From the NCBI RefSeq assembly GCF_000196615.1, contig NC_014306.1, forward strand, positions 1,798,001-1,862,000: a stretch of 64,000 nucleotides of DNA, read 5' to 3'. The stretch is from Erwinia billingiae Eb661 (GTDB taxonomy: Bacteria; Pseudomonadota; Gammaproteobacteria; Enterobacterales; Enterobacteriaceae). The notes below the pieces were generated by a model. It did no database searches. It was given only the letters and a program-made list of their open reading frames with translations, and was not told where the DNA came from. Position 1 is the stretch's first letter; each line of letters begins with the position of its first letter. Positions 8,726-17,021 of the stretch are shown here, in pieces. Made by a program: the position numbers and the translations under genes.

Positions 8726-10930
8726 ATGGCCTCTTCTTCCACTCAGAATCGCTTCCGGTTATCACTGCTGGCAGCGTTGATTAGCACAGCGACTGCGCCC
8801 GCTCTGGCAGCAACCACCGACAGTACCACCGGTAAAAAATCGGCAACCCCCGAAGAAACCCTGACGGTGGTGGCGAAACCCGATGACAACTTCAAAGCGG
8901 GCGGCGACCAGCTGGTCCCTGCCTATCTTGATGGCCAGATCGCCAACGGCGGCCGTGTGGGCATGCTGGGCGAGCAGGACGCCAAAAACGTGCCGTTTAA
9001 CGTTATCGGCTATACCAACAAAATGATCCAGGATCAGCAGGCGACCACGCTGAAAGACGTTGTCGCCAACGACGCTTCGGTGCAGAACGTGCAGGGCTAC
9101 GGCAACTTTGCCGAAACCTACCGCATCCGGGGTTTTGATCTGGACGGCGACGACATGACTTTCGGCGGTCTGGCGGGCGTGATGCCGCGTCAGGTTGTCT
9201 CTACGCAGATGATTGATCGCGTTGAAGTGTTTAAAGGATCCAACGCGCTGATCAACGGCTCTGCCTCGTCTGGCGTGGGTGGGATGATCAACCTTGAGCC
9301 AAAGCATGCGGAAGACACGCCGCTGACCCGCATTGGCGTTGACTACACCTCCTCTTCACAGATTGGTACCACGCTGGATGCGGGCCGGCGTTTTGGTGAC
9401 GATAACCAGTGGGGCGTGCGGGTAAACGTCCTGCACCGTGAAGGCGAAACGGCGATCGACAATGAGAAACGCCGCGCCACCGTGGCGTCAGTTGGGCTGG
9501 ACTATCGTGGTGATAAGCTGCGCACCTCGCTGGACATGGGTTATCAGAAGCAGGAATACCACGGTGGCCGCCTTGGCGTGAACGTCAGCGGCGTGGATTT
9601 TATCCCTGAAGTCCCGCGTGCGACCAGCAACTACAGCCAGGACTGGGTTTACAGCAACCTGGAAAGCGAATTTGGTATGGCGCGTGCGGAATATGATATT
9701 GCACCAGACTGGACGCTTTACGGCGCAATGGGTGGCCAGCACTCGCACGAAACCGGCGCGTATGCTTCACCATCACTGAAGGATGAAGACGGCACGGCCA
9801 CTATCGGCCGCATGGACACCAACAAAATCGTTGATGCCTTCAGCGGTATGGCCGGCGTTCGCGGTAAGTTCGATACCGGCTTTGTCAGCCACAGCGTTAA
9901 CGTCGGCTACTCCGCGCTGACCAAGCGTGAAAAGACCTCTTACGGCATGGCGCTGACCCCGCAAGCCACCAATATTTATGACACCTCGCCGGTGGCCGCG
10001 CCAACTAACACCTACTTTGGTGGCGATCTTGATGACCCGCGTCCAACCAGCCGCGTGCGGACGGAAGGGCTGCTGCTGTCGGATACGCTGGGCTTTGTTG
10101 ACGACAAAATCCTGCTCACCGTCGGTGCCCGTCATCAGAAAGTGGTGGTGCGTAACTATGCCTACGGCACCGCAGAGGAAGATACCGATGCGCGCTTCAC
10201 CAAATCCCGCTGGACGCCGGGCTACGGTCTGGTGGTTAAGCCATGGGAGACCGTCTCGTTCTATGCTAACCACATTGAAGCGCTGCAGCCGGGTGACACC
10301 GCCAGCAGCGGGGCGGTCAACGTCGGTCAGGTAACCGGCATTTCCCTGTCGAAGCAGAATGAAGTGGGGATGAAGGTAGATTACGGCAACATAGGCGGCA
10401 CGCTGGCGCTGTTTGAAATCAAAAAACCAACCGGTATCATCAACCCGCAAACCAACGTGTTTGGCCTGTACGGCGAACAGCGTAACCGCGGCGTGGAGCT
10501 GAACGTATTTGGTGAGCCGATCTACGGTGTGCGTCTGAACGGCAGCGCCACCTGGTTGGATCCGAAAATGAGTAAAACGGAAGATGGCACCTGGGACGGC
10601 AAAAATGCCATCGGCGTGGCCAACTTCTATACCGTGCTGAGTGCGGAATACGACATCAAACCGATCGAAGGTCTGACCGCTCTGGCCCGCGTCACGCATT
10701 CTGGTTCGCAGTATGCTGACGAAGCCAATACCAAGAAACTGGACAGCTATACCACGCTGGATCTGGGTATGCGCTACCGAATGAAGGTGCAGCAGAACGA
10801 TCTGACCTGGCGGCTGGGCGTGGAAAACGTCACCAACGAGAAATACTGGTCCGGAGTGGAAAGCTACGGGACCTACATTTATCAGGGCGACCCGCGAGAG
10901 CTGAAACTTTCCCTCTCCTACGATTTTTAA
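8726..10930 (+). CDS. TonB-dependent siderophore receptor (FhuA/FcuA-like)
   Basis: A 734-residue outer-membrane receptor: signal peptide to about residue 28 (TAPALA), candidate TonB box ETLTVVA at 44-50, N-terminal plug with the RIRGFD motif and the GSSSGVGG-like region before INLEPK, and a C-terminal 22-strand barrel ending in the canonical terminal Phe (LSLSYDF). The plug resembles the hydroxamate (ferrichrome/ferrioxamine) receptor subfamily, but the ligand cannot be fixed from sequence alone. A single-gene unit between the upstream Fur-like box and the terminator at 10937. Confidence 0.88.
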   Translation: MASSSTQNRFRLSLLAALISTATAPALAATTDSTTGKKSATPEETLTVVAKPDDNFKAGGDQLVPAYLDGQIANGGRVGMLGEQDAKNVPFNVIGYTNKMIQDQQATTLKDVVANDASVQNVQGYGNFAETYRIRGFDLDGDDMTFGGLAGVMPRQVVSTQMIDRVEVFKGSNALINGSASSGVGGMINLEPKHAEDTPLTRIGVDYTSSSQIGTTLDAGRRFGDDNQWGVRVNVLHREGETAIDNEKRRATVASVGLDYRGDKLRTSLDMGYQKQEYHGGRLGVNVSGVDFIPEVPRATSNYSQDWVYSNLESEFGMARAEYDIAPDWTLYGAMGGQHSHETGAYASPSLKDEDGTATIGRMDTNKIVDAFSGMAGVRGKFDTGFVSHSVNVGYSALTKREKTSYGMALTPQATNIYDTSPVAAPTNTYFGGDLDDPRPTSRVRTEGLLLSDTLGFVDDKILLTVGARHQKVVVRNYAYGTAEEDTDARFTKSRWTPGYGLVVKPWETVSFYANHIEALQPGDTASSGAVNVGQVTGISLSKQNEVGMKVDYGNIGGTLALFEIKKPTGIINPQTNVFGLYGEQRNRGVELNVFGEPIYGVRLNGSATWLDPKMSKTEDGTWDGKNAIGVANFYTVLSAEYDIKPIEGLTALARVTHSGSQYADEANTKKLDSYTTLDLGMRYRMKVQQNDLTWRLGVENVTNEKYWSGVESYGTYIYQGDPRELKLSLSYDF

Positions 10931-10936
10931 ATCACA

Positions 10937-10958
10937 GGCCGCGAAAGCGGCCTTTTTT
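10937..10958 (+). terminator. Rho-independent terminator after the siderophore receptor
   Basis: Perfect 6-bp stem GGCCGC/GCGGCC with a GAAA tetraloop at 10937-10952, followed by six T residues. Confidence 0.92.
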
Positions 10959-11019
10959 CTTTACAGAATTCTTACGCTATTTGCCTGAACCGCCGGGACT
11001 ATTCATTTTATCAGCGGGC

Positions 11020-11039
11020 GACTGTGCTATAGTACAGTC
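11020..11039 (+). promoter_or_regulatory. candidate LexA (SOS) operator
   Basis: GACTGTGCTATAGTACAGTC has the LexA core CTGT-N8-ACAG with 6-bp dyad arms, and it overlaps TATAGT, a good -10 hexamer. It lies 58 bases before the small-protein ATG at 11097. One such core is expected by chance in a window this size, so position is the main support. Confidence 0.45.
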
Positions 11040-11096
11040 CATAAGAAAATACTGGCGTTAAACACAGGACGTTTGGCCAGCAAATGATGAAGAAAA

Positions 11097-11237
11097 ATGA
11101 GCGAACGTCCTGAAAACGATTACCCTAAAGAGCCCCGCTTTCCGCTTGATGATGCGCAGTTTGCCATTGTGGTTCTGGCCCTGACCTCCTTCACGCTGAT
11201 CATGTTTGTGCTGGTGATCACCCTGTGCATGACCTGA
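11097..11237 (+). CDS. 46-residue single-pass membrane protein, unrecognised
   Basis: An ORF of 46 codons from ATG 11097 to TGA 11237. The first 20 residues are charged and Pro-rich (SERPENDYPKEPRF), followed by one strong hydrophobic segment at residues 22-44 (FAIVVLALTSFTLIMFVLVI and following), ending CMT. No strong ribosome-binding site is seen (AAGAA just upstream). I do not recognise a family. It lies between the receptor terminator and the oppositely oriented glycosidase, whose stop follows with no gap. The hydrophobicity pattern and the upstream LexA-like box argue that it is real; expression is unproven. Confidence 0.55.
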   Translation: MSERPENDYPKEPRFPLDDAQFAIVVLALTSFTLIMFVLVITLCMT

Positions 11238-12392
11238 TTACTCTCTCTGCTTAAACTTAATCTGCTGGCTGCGGATCTCCAGCGCATACGGCTCATAAAT
11301 GGTTCGGTTGCCGTTGGCATCTGGCAGGCCGAACAGGCCGCCAGGCGAACGTCGGTCGTCAGCCCAGGATGGGTAGTCCACCGCCGGAAACAGTGAGATC
11401 CCCTCGATTTCGCATCCCCGATCCATCGCCATCCCGACCTGCTCAATCACCCTTTTTAGCCACGGCACCCTGGCGTCGCCTTCCGCACCGGTTTCCGCAA
11501 TCAGCAACGGGCGTTGATAACGTTGCCATACCTCGCTCAACAGCGATGAAAGCGGGCGGTAATCGGGATGGTGGGCCTCCAGCGGATCGCCATTAACAAA
11601 CCACTGATTATCGGGATACCAGGTCAGGCCGATAATATCCATCAGCGCCGGATCGCCTCCCAGTTCCGGATTCAGCCGACCGCTGAGCATATCCCAGGCT
11701 TCGTACTGCGCCTCGTGCTGGCGGCTGGCTTCCTGACGACTGGCCTCGCTGCTCTCCAGCGCGGCGACGTTAACCAGCGGATCGGTCAGCACAAATCGCG
11801 CCGCCGGAAGCTCTTCCCTGATGGCGTGCATGGCGGCGACAGACGCCCGTACCAGCTGCTGTTTTAACTCGCGGCCGCGACCGGTCACATTGGGGTTAAA
11901 CCAGGCGACATCGGCACCGGCCCATGACCAGAAAGAGATTTGATTCATTGGCGTAAAGAAAGGGGCGGTAAACCCTTCATCGCGCATCAGACGGGCGGCA
12001 GCGCGTGAGAACGCCGCAAAACGATCGATAAACTGCGGTTGCCAGATATCCAGTCCGTCGGGCCAGCCAAAATGGGCCAGCTCCCAAATCATCTCAATTT
12101 CGTGCTGTTTGGCGGCCAGTAACATCGGTAAAAATGTTGACCAGTCATATTCTCCGGCGGTTTTCTCGATCAAATACCAGCGTGCGCCATCGCGCGCGGT
12201 ATAAAGATGTTCAGCCGCCAGATGGGCGTAATCCTTCTCTAACAGGGTGTCATGGCCGCTGTTGATCACCAGGTCCAGGCGTTTGCCTTCGCTGCGGCAG
12301 GCGGTTGAGCAGGCGAAGCTGCCCTGAAAGAAACTTTTAAACAGCTGTGGCCTGTGGCGCAGGGGAGAGTCTTGACGCGTTTCGTTATTCAT
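11238..12392 (-). CDS. clan GH-A-type glycoside hydrolase-like protein with Gln at the acid/base position
   Basis: A 384-residue protein with the (beta/alpha)8 layout of clan GH-A glycosidases and no signal peptide, so probably cytoplasmic. The strand-4 motif, normally ending Asn-Glu, reads TPMNQISFWSW, giving Asn150-Gln151; the strand-7 nucleophile is likely Glu300 in LIAETGAEG. Other conserved-looking segments are ELAHFGWPDGLD and GLTWYPDNQWF. A good GAGGAAA ribosome-binding site lies just before ATG 12392. The natural substrate is unknown. The Gln at the acid/base position means it may be inactive on ordinary glycosides, have another catalytic group, or be a substrate-binding relative. It is not part of the E. 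coli locus as I recall it. Confidence 0.7.
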   Translation of the reverse strand: MNNETRQDSPLRHRPQLFKSFFQGSFACSTACRSEGKRLDLVINSGHDTLLEKDYAHLAAEHLYTARDGARWYLIEKTAGEYDWSTFLPMLLAAKQHEIEMIWELAHFGWPDGLDIWQPQFIDRFAAFSRAAARLMRDEGFTAPFFTPMNQISFWSWAGADVAWFNPNVTGRGRELKQQLVRASVAAMHAIREELPAARFVLTDPLVNVAALESSEASRQEASRQHEAQYEAWDMLSGRLNPELGGDPALMDIIGLTWYPDNQWFVNGDPLEAHHPDYRPLSSLLSEVWQRYQRPLLIAETGAEGDARVPWLKRVIEQVGMAMDRGCEIEGISLFPAVDYPSWADDRRSPGGLFGLPDANGNRTIYEPYALEIRSQQIKFKQRE

Positions 12393-12431
12393 GGCATTTC
12401 CTCATCACAAGGGCTATCGCAACGCACTGGG

Positions 12432-12446
12432 CTAAGTCTAGACTAA
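12432..12446. promoter_or_regulatory. palindrome upstream of the glycosidase-like gene
   Basis: The 10-bp perfect palindrome AGTCTAGACT with flanking TA lies about 45 bases before the glycosidase start and about 100 before clsC. It could be an operator; no regulator is identified. Confidence 0.25.
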
Positions 12447-12547
12447 ATGCCATTGCAGGCCGCAATCAGAACAGTCGCATGACAATACAGGCAAACAGCA
12501 TTGATAATAGAACCAGCAGGACCTTTCCTTCGAACTAAGGACCATTG

Positions 12548-14020
12548 ATGGCCGAAGCCTATACCCCTGAACCTGACGAGCCTGATTTTGAGCAGACGCG
12601 TCTGACCCGTGCCGTCTCTCCCCTGGTGGACAATCATCCCGACCACAGCGGCATTCACCCGCTTGAAGATGGCCTGGACGCGTTTGCGGCCCGCTATCTG
12701 CTGATGACCATGGCCGAGCACACGCTGGATATTCAGTACTACATCTGGCAGAACGACATGTCCGGGCGACTGTTGTTTAGCGCGGTACTGGAAGCCGCGG
12801 AACGTGGCGTTAAGGTCCGGCTGCTGCTGGATGACAACAACACCATGGGGCTGGATGAAACCCTCAGCCAGCTCAGCAAGCATCCGAATATCGAGATCCG
12901 GCTGTTCAATCCCTTTTCGTTCCGCACGCTCAGAGCGCTGGGCTATCTCACCGACTTTGCCCGGCTTAATCGCCGTATGCACAACAAAAGTTTCACCGTA
13001 GACGGCGAAGCCACCATTGTTGGCGGACGAAATGTGGGCGATGAGTACTTTGGCGCGGGAGAAGAGCCGCTGTTTTCCGATCTCGATGTGCTGGCGATTG
13101 GCCCGGTGGTGGCCGAGGTGACGAAGGACTTTGAGCGTTACTGGAAAAGCCGCGCGGTTGAACCCTTCAGCAAAGTGGTTGATCTCGATGACGCGGCGGC
13201 CAACAGTGCGGTGTCATTACCAGAAGCCTGGCACAGCGACCCGCAGGTTGAGCGCTATCTGGAACGGATTCACGCTTCGCCATTCGTCGCACAGCTGGAA
13301 AGTGGCGACCTGCGGCTAATCTGGGCCAACACCCGCTTGCTGAGTGACGATCCGCGTAAAGGATTAGGCCGGGCGAAAGCCGGGAGCCTGTTGCCTCAAC
13401 GCATGCTGGAGGTGATTGGCAAACCCCAAACGCAATTCGATATTATCTCGGCCTACTTTGTCCCAACGCGAGCCGGCGTGGCGCAGCTGCTGTCGCTGGT
13501 GCGCAAGGGGGTGAAGATAGCCATTCTGACCAACTCTCTCGCGGCCAATGACGTCTCGGTGGTGCATGCCGGCTACGCCAAATGGCGCAAGAAGTTGCTG
13601 CGCCACGGCATCACCTTATATGAGCTGAAACCGCATACCGATAACCGCGATAAGCCGCATGACCGGGGATTAACCGGTAATTCAGGTTCCAGCCTGCATG
13701 CGAAAACCTTCAGCGTCGACAACGAAAAGGTGTTTATCGGTTCGTTCAACTTTGACCCGCGTTCCGCCATGCTCAACACCGAAATGGGCTTCGTGATTGA
13801 GAGTGAATATCTGGCATCCAGTATTCACCAGCGCTTTATCACCCGGATGCGCGACCGGGCCTGGACCTTACGTCTGGACAAATGGGGTCGGGTAAACTGG
13901 GTGGAGTATCCGGGAGAAGGGGAGAAAGAGATTGTGCATAAGCATGAACCCCGAACGCGCTTTATGCAGCGGTTGCTGGTTCGTCTGGTCTGGCGGCTGC
14001 CGATTGAGTGGCTACTGTGA
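12548..14020 (+). CDS. clsC: cardiolipin synthase C
   Basis: A 490-residue phospholipase D-superfamily protein. It has two HKD motifs: MHNKSFTVDGEATIVGGRN (His145, Lys147, Asp152) and LHAKTFSVDNEKVFIGSFN near residues 380-400. In E. coli ClsC (YmdC) makes cardiolipin from phosphatidylglycerol and phosphatidylethanolamine, with YmdB next to it; ymdB is absent here. ATG 12548 follows AAGGA at 12536-12540; the TTG at 12545 is less likely. The clsC-opgC neighbourhood matches E. coli. Confidence 0.9.
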   Translation: MAEAYTPEPDEPDFEQTRLTRAVSPLVDNHPDHSGIHPLEDGLDAFAARYLLMTMAEHTLDIQYYIWQNDMSGRLLFSAVLEAAERGVKVRLLLDDNNTMGLDETLSQLSKHPNIEIRLFNPFSFRTLRALGYLTDFARLNRRMHNKSFTVDGEATIVGGRNVGDEYFGAGEEPLFSDLDVLAIGPVVAEVTKDFERYWKSRAVEPFSKVVDLDDAAANSAVSLPEAWHSDPQVERYLERIHASPFVAQLESGDLRLIWANTRLLSDDPRKGLGRAKAGSLLPQRMLEVIGKPQTQFDIISAYFVPTRAGVAQLLSLVRKGVKIAILTNSLAANDVSVVHAGYAKWRKKLLRHGITLYELKPHTDNRDKPHDRGLTGNSGSSLHAKTFSVDNEKVFIGSFNFDPRSAMLNTEMGFVIESEYLASSIHQRFITRMRDRAWTLRLDKWGRVNWVEYPGEGEKEIVHKHEPRTRFMQRLLVRLVWRLPIEWLL

Positions 14021-14029
14021 GGTGATAAC

Positions 14030-14062
14030 ACGCCCGTTCAGCAGATGAACGGGCGTTTTTTT
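14030..14062 (+). terminator. terminator between convergent clsC and opgC
   Basis: Perfect 11-bp stem ACGCCCGTTCA/TGAACGGGCGT with a 5-nt loop, followed by a T-run that touches the opgC stop codon; it serves clsC on the + strand. Confidence 0.92.
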
Positions 14063-15212
14063 AACTGACTTTTTCAGCGGCAGTCTTTTTGCGCTGGGGT
14101 TTTCCTGAGAACAGGAAGCGCAGTAACGGCACGCGCAGATGGATTTCGTACAGCATAAACGCGATACCAAACACAAAGACCAACCCGGCAAAGAAGCCAA
14201 GGGTGTTGCTGCCGATCTCGGGTACGAACAGGATGCCGTAGATAATGGTCAACGGATGGTGCACCAGGTAGATAAACAGTGAGGCATTCACCAGGTAGGT
14301 TACGCGTGGGGAATGCGAGTTCAGGAAGCGATGTCCCAGCGAGAACACCACGTTCACCATCCACAGGCCCATCATCATCGACACCACCGCATCAATCTCG
14401 TACAGCCAGCCTTCGCCTTTGTTGTAAGTCTGGTTAGCCACGTACGCCACAAACGCCAGCGCTGAACCGACAAAAGTCCAGGGCACCGGTTTGACGAACA
14501 GGGCTTTAATCGCCGGATACTTCCACGACATGGCGCCCAACATAAAGAAAGGCAGGAAGAACAGTGACTGCATTACCGCATAATTAAACAGGCCATCGCC
14601 CAGCAAATCGGGGGCAAAAATAAACAGCAGGCGACGAATGGCTCCCCAGGCCAGGCTACAAAGCAGGATGGCGAGGGATAATTTGCTCCAGGTTATGTCG
14701 GAATAGTCTGTTTTTGAGCCTTTGCCATCGCGCAGCCATTTAAAGGCCCAAATTCCGACAACGGTCAATACCACCAGCACCAACAGGAACCAAAGATGGG
14801 AAATTAAATTCCACGCCAGCGCATTAAACCGTTGGTAAAAACTGAAGTCATGCCAGTCGCCAATCTTGCTGGTCCAGTCTTTTATCAGGTAGAACTGCGG
14901 CAGCGTAAGCAGCGGAACCGCCGCCAGCATTGGGATGCCGACACGTTCAAGCCGGACCTTCAGCCAGTGCTTCGAACTGTATCGCAAATAAAGCATGTAG
15001 GAAAAATACCCGGAAATGACAAAAAATACCTGCATACGGAAAGCATGAATAAAGTCATTTAACAGGGTCAGCCACTCAGATGGGGCCGGGCTGTTCACCG
15101 TCCAGATCTGGGTGGAATAAATCAGGGAGACGTGAAATGGCACGCCCAACAGCATCAAATAGGCCCTGATCGAGTCGAAAAAGTATTCTCTTTCCTGTGT
15201 GTTTTTAGTCAT
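14061..15212 (-). CDS. opgC: osmoregulated periplasmic glucan succinyltransferase
   Basis: A 383-residue integral membrane acyltransferase of the acyltransferase-3 family. The N-terminal motif [18 protein letters not shown] (Asp13, Arg15, His27) is typical, and about ten hydrophobic helices follow. It adds succinyl groups to osmoregulated periplasmic glucans. It is transcribed divergently from opgGH, as in E. coli. The strongly basic C-terminus ([11 protein letters not shown]) is predicted to be cytoplasmic. Confidence 0.92.
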   Translation of the reverse strand: MTKNTQEREYFFDSIRAYLMLLGVPFHVSLIYSTQIWTVNSPAPSEWLTLLNDFIHAFRMQVFFVISGYFSYMLYLRYSSKHWLKVRLERVGIPMLAAVPLLTLPQFYLIKDWTSKIGDWHDFSFYQRFNALAWNLISHLWFLLVLVVLTVVGIWAFKWLRDGKGSKTDYSDITWSKLSLAILLCSLAWGAIRRLLFIFAPDLLGDGLFNYAVMQSLFFLPFFMLGAMSWKYPAIKALFVKPVPWTFVGSALAFVAYVANQTYNKGEGWLYEIDAVVSMMMGLWMVNVVFSLGHRFLNSHSPRVTYLVNASLFIYLVHHPLTIIYGILFVPEIGSNTLGFFAGLVFVFGIAFMLYEIHLRVPLLRFLFSGKPQRKKTAAEKVS

Positions 15213-15464
15213 ATATATCCAATATTCAACACGTTAACGCGTTGGCTCGCCCTGAGCCACGCTAAAGCCTTACGCTCACTTTAGGGTAGAAATCGCGGGT
15301 ATACTATCAGGCTAATCTGGATCCGTTAAACACTTGAGAATAAGGCGATTAGCGCAGGTAACACGAGGAACTAAATGATTGCCGAGCTGTCGGAATGCTG
15401 AATAATCCATTAAGATGGATAGGATTGATTTAAGCACACGAAAGGGGGGGATGTGCTGATTAAA
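15213..15464. promoter_or_regulatory. divergent opgC/opgG control region with a G7 tract
   Basis: This 252-bp gap must hold both divergent promoters; opgGH is osmotically regulated in E. coli. A run of seven G (15444-15450, preceded by AAA) lies just before the opgG start codons and may serve as the ribosome-binding site. No clear sigma-70 pair or operator could be fixed by eye. Confidence 0.5.
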
Positions 15465-17021
15465 ATGAAAAATAAGCCAAAACTGATGAAATTGCGCTGG
15501 TTAGGCGTAACAGTTTTGCTGTCGATGTATGCCAGCTCCAGCTGGGCTTTCAACATTGATGACGTAGCAAAGCAGGCTAAAGATTTGGCAGGGAAAGGGT
15601 ACGAAGCGCCGAAAAGCAATTTGCCTTCCCAGTTGCGGGACATGAAATATGCGGATTATCAGCAGATTCAGTTCAATCGCGATAAAGCCTATTGGAGTAA
15701 GCTGAAGACCCCATTCAAGCTTGAGTTCTATCATCAAGGAATGTACTTCGATACACCGGTGCAGATTAATGAAGTCACCGCTTCGACGGTTCGACAGATT
15801 AAATATTCACCAGATTACTTTAACTTTGGCAACGTAAAGCACGATCCGGAAACGGTTAAAAACCTCGGTTTTGCCGGGTTTAAAGTGCTGTACCCGCTAA
15901 ACAGTAAAAACAAGAAAGATGACGAGATCACCAGCTTCCTGGGCGCGAGCTACTTCCGCGTGATTGGCGCCGGCCAGGTTTATGGTCTTTCTTCTCGTGG
16001 TCTGGCTATTGATACTGCATTGCCGTCTGGCGAAGAGTTCCCACGCTTTAAAGAGTTCTGGATCGAACGTCCAAAACCGTCTGATAAGCATCTGGTGATC
16101 TATGCGCTGCTGGATTCGCCACGGGCGACGGGAGCCTATCGCTTCCTGATCACCCCAGGCAAAGAAAGCACGGTTGACGTGCAGTCTAAAGTCTATCTGC
16201 GCGACAAAGTGGGCAAGCTGGGCGTGGCTCCGCTGACCAGTATGTTCTTGTTTGGGCCGAACCAACCTTCGCCAAACACCAACTACCGTCCGCAGTTACA
16301 TGATTCCAACGGTCTTTCTATCCACGCCGGCAACGGTGAGTGGATCTGGCGTCCGCTGAATAACCCGAAACATCTGGCGGTGAGCACCTTTACCGTTGAG
16401 AACCCGAAAGGCTTCGGACTGTTGCAGCGCGGACGTGATTTCGATCAGTATCAGGACCTGGACGATCGTTACGATCTGCGTCCAAGTGGCTGGATCGAAC
16501 CACAGGGTGACTGGGGTAAAGGCCGCGTAGAGCTGGTCGAGATCCCAACGGCTGATGAAACCAACGACAACATCGTTGCTTTCTGGACGCCGGAAAACCT
16601 GCCGGATCCGGGCAAAGAGATGAACTTTAAATACCGTCTGCACTTCACTCGCGACGAGAGCCAGCTGCATTCGCCAGATGTGGCGTTTGTGAAAAGTACG
16701 CTGCGCTCAACGGGCGATGTGAAGCAGTCTAACCTGGTTCGCCAGCCGGATGGCACGGTCGCCTTCGTGGTGGACTTCACTGGTCAGGACATGAGCAAGT
16801 TGCCGGAGAATACCCAGGTAACGCCTCAGGTCAGCATCGGTAACAACGGTGAGCTGGTGGAAAACAGCGTACGCTATAATCCGGTAACGAAAGGCTGGCG
16901 TCTGATGATGCGTTTACGCGTCAAAGACAACAAGCAAGCGACCGAGATGCGTGCTGCGCTGATGAGCGGTGATAAGACGCTGACAGAAACCTGGAGCTAT
17001 CAGTTGCCTGCCAATGAATAA
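15465..17021 (+). CDS. opgG: osmoregulated periplasmic glucan biosynthesis protein G
   Basis: A periplasmic protein of about 518 residues with a signal peptide ([10 protein letters not shown], cleaved before FNIDDVAK). Long stretches match E. coli MdoG, for example [16 protein letters not shown] and [13 protein letters not shown]. It is needed to build the branched beta-glucan backbone in the periplasm. Candidate starts are GTG 15453, ATG 15465 and ATG 15486; the last aligns best with E. coli, while the G-rich tract favours the first two. The stop overlaps opgH by 8 bp. Confidence 0.93.
   Translation: MKNKPKLMKLRWLGVTVLLSMYASSSWAFNIDDVAKQAKDLAGKGYEAPKSNLPSQLRDMKYADYQQIQFNRDKAYWSKLKTPFKLEFYHQGMYFDTPVQINEVTASTVRQIKYSPDYFNFGNVKHDPETVKNLGFAGFKVLYPLNSKNKKDDEITSFLGASYFRVIGAGQVYGLSSRGLAIDTALPSGEEFPRFKEFWIERPKPSDKHLVIYALLDSPRATGAYRFLITPGKESTVDVQSKVYLRDKVGKLGVAPLTSMFLFGPNQPSPNTNYRPQLHDSNGLSIHAGNGEWIWRPLNNPKHLAVSTFTVENPKGFGLLQRGRDFDQYQDLDDRYDLRPSGWIEPQGDWGKGRVELVEIPTADETNDNIVAFWTPENLPDPGKEMNFKYRLHFTRDESQLHSPDVAFVKSTLRSTGDVKQSNLVRQPDGTVAFVVDFTGQDMSKLPENTQVTPQVSIGNNGELVENSVRYNPVTKGWRLMMRLRVKDNKQATEMRAALMSGDKTLTETWSYQLPANE

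Noticed and set aside
9773..10699. 308-codon - strand ORF
   Set aside because: Shadow of the siderophore receptor.
11120..11446. 108-codon - strand ORF across the small-protein gene
   Set aside because: Antisense to the 46-residue ORF and out of frame with the glycosidase; no coding character.
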